A DNA stretch of 64,000 nucleotides from Burhinus oedicnemus (lineage: Eukaryota > Chordata > Aves > Charadriiformes > Burhinidae), in NCBI GenBank assembly GCA_008921705.1, contig VFFE01008908.1, positions 3,435,121-3,499,120 on the forward strand, read 5' to 3'. Under the pieces are notes generated by a model, which worked only from the letters and a program-made list of their open reading frames with translations, ran no database searches and was not told the origin of the DNA. The position numbers and the translations under genes were made by a program. Positions 62,626 through 64,000 of this stretch are shown one piece after another (position 1 is the stretch's first letter; every line of letters starts with the position of its first letter).

Positions 62626-64000
62626 CCTTCTCCATGTGTCATTTGCTTCTCCACCCTTACAGCCTGCCATTCGCGAGGGAAGCGTTTCATCCTGGGAGAA
62701 ACAGGAAGCAGAAAACCCCTAAGCGCTGTGGTTTGCAGTCCCCGTGCTGCACGGGGCCGGCGTGCAGGACCACGCTCCTGCTTCTCCTGTCGGTGCCGGA
62801 TGGAGAGGCTGCGGAGGGAGGTGTTTGATCCGCTGCACCTGTGGGCACCCTGGAGATGTGAGGGTCTGACCCTGCCGATCTGCTTGCTGCGGATGCTGCC
62901 TGCGGGCAGAACACCTGGGAGCCCCACTGGGGCTCTGCCGAGGCGTGGGGACCAGCCAGGCTTCACGTGGGGCTGCTCGGACCCCACGCCTGCATCCGGG
63001 AGGTGCTGGGCAGCTGCTGGAGAGGTGTTTTGGCAGAGCTGTTCAGCGATGAAAGCTGGTGACCGGTCCCCAGCCCCGCTCAGCAGATCCTGCCCTGCGC
63101 TGGGAAGAGGAGGAGGAGGAGGAGGTCTGGCTTCACCTGGCCCACAGCTCTCCCCTGTAGCGCGGGAGATGCTGCCACCTCCAACCACAGCCCGAGCAGG
63201 GTGACGGTGGCTTTGCAGGTGAGGCAGCGAGGCTGTCACCCTGCAGAGCAGCTGCCTGGCACAACCCAGCGTCTCTGGGTTACCCGATAAGAGCCAGCCC
63301 ATCTCCACGGGAGGGCCAGAGGGCCTGAGCTGGGCTGCACTGCATGTAGCCCGCACTGAGCTCCTGGAGCCCAGGCTGCTTCTGTAGTTTCATCTTCTTC
63401 TTTGCAGTTTTCTTGGAAAAGAGAACGATTGATTTAGTTGCAGTCACAGCACTGAAGTTCTTGCCTGGGCTGAAGATCCCTGCGGTACTCCCCTGAGGTG
63501 TGTAATCCTTCCTCCTTGATCCTGCGGCGTTGCTGTATCAGAGCTTGCTGGTACCACAAACCCTGGGGGCCGCACGTTACGGCGGTGTAAGGCACGGGCA
63601 CCGCGGGTACCGGTTGTGTAGCAGCACGCCTGTGTGTAGTGCTCAGGAGCCGGAAAATGCAGTCTGGTGTTTTACAGCACTCGTGAAACACCTTGGAATA
63701 AAGGGAAGTGTCTACTTAAGGTCCTGTTTCAACAGAAAGATAATTACATATGGTTTGATAAATTATAATATATATGAGAGCGAAGAGAGCAGTAGAAATG
63801 TGTGAATGGACGGCATAGCTGGGTATATACTGCACGTGGGCACGACAACATTGCTTATTTAGACCAGTAACAAACTCTGTTTCGGATTTCAAGATGAATT
63901 CTAGCAAATGCCACTCAGAGCTGGTATTTTTCCGATCCTGACCCCCCAGAAATTCCAGCAAAAGAGTAGAAATTGTTTTTTAGATCAGTGTGTTCAAGCC

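Larger units (their letters stand above)
60179..64000 (+). other. CADPS: CADPS intron 1, 5' part
   Basis: The intron begins with GTACCG directly after the conserved MARRQQK codons. The exon 2 text expected next in the CADPS family is not found in any frame up to the window end, so the intron exceeds 3.8 kb; first introns of this gene are known to be long. The first 270 bases are C-rich and repetitive. From about 60650 the sequence becomes ordinary mixed DNA, AT-rich between 61350 and 62150, then GC-rich between about 62250 and 63400 with a short GGA run (63108-63126). Open frames of 206 aa (plus, 62584-63204) and 251 aa (minus, 62601-63356) overlap each other and resemble nothing I recognise, so they are not called genes. 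Confidence 0.85.

Noticed and set aside
62584..63356. Overlapping frames of 206 codons (plus) and 251 codons (minus) in intron 1
   Set aside because: Both run through the same GC-rich intronic DNA and neither contains a recognisable protein feature.

Overview
This is a vertebrate nuclear window, most likely from a bird. Three 5'-truncated CR1 LINE copies carry the typical 3' ends built from ATTCTATG/ATTCTGTG-like octamers. There are only traces of older LINE and MIR-like sequence, no Alu, L1 or B elements, and long stretches of unique, moderately AT-rich DNA. A turtle or crocodile is not strictly excluded, but the low repeat load fits a bird better. I see no bacterial, phage or viral operon, no CRISPR array and no RNA gene.

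The only protein-coding gene I can support is at the right-hand end. Exon 1 of CADPS (CAPS1, calcium-dependent secretion activator 1) lies on the + strand, with coding bases 59798-60178 (127 codons). It ends at a GT donor and is followed by about 3.8 kb of intron 1 that runs off the window. The exon sits in a strong CpG island (about 59440-60200) with Sp-type GC boxes. A 1.1-kb minisatellite of 39-bp units (about 58337-59440) lies directly upstream of the island.

The first 58 kb looks like intergenic DNA upstream of CADPS. In human the next gene on that side is SYNPR, so this is probably the CADPS-SYNPR gap, although nothing in the window shows SYNPR itself. Left to right it holds: an ancient CR1/L3-type reverse-transcriptase fragment (about 443-640, minus); a MIR-like SINE fragment (about 6558-6645); AT/GT simple repeats (about 13400-13560); a CR1 3' end (22213-22570, minus); a CR1 3' end of another lineage (34746-35142, minus); a roughly 950-bp ancient CR1/L3-type LINE relic (about 39590-40540, minus); a 16-bp minisatellite (46632-46858); TA and CCTG microsatellites (48059-48091, 48837-48872); a CR1 copy with an open C-terminal ORF (53209-53764, plus); and a few AT-rich or CpG-rich blocks that could be regulatory.

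Most other open frames are short, overlap on both strands and match no family I recognise, so I did not call them genes. I found no novel gene system. The most unusual structure is the promoter-proximal minisatellite next to the CADPS CpG island. It is open in many frames on both strands and could easily be mis-annotated as coding.
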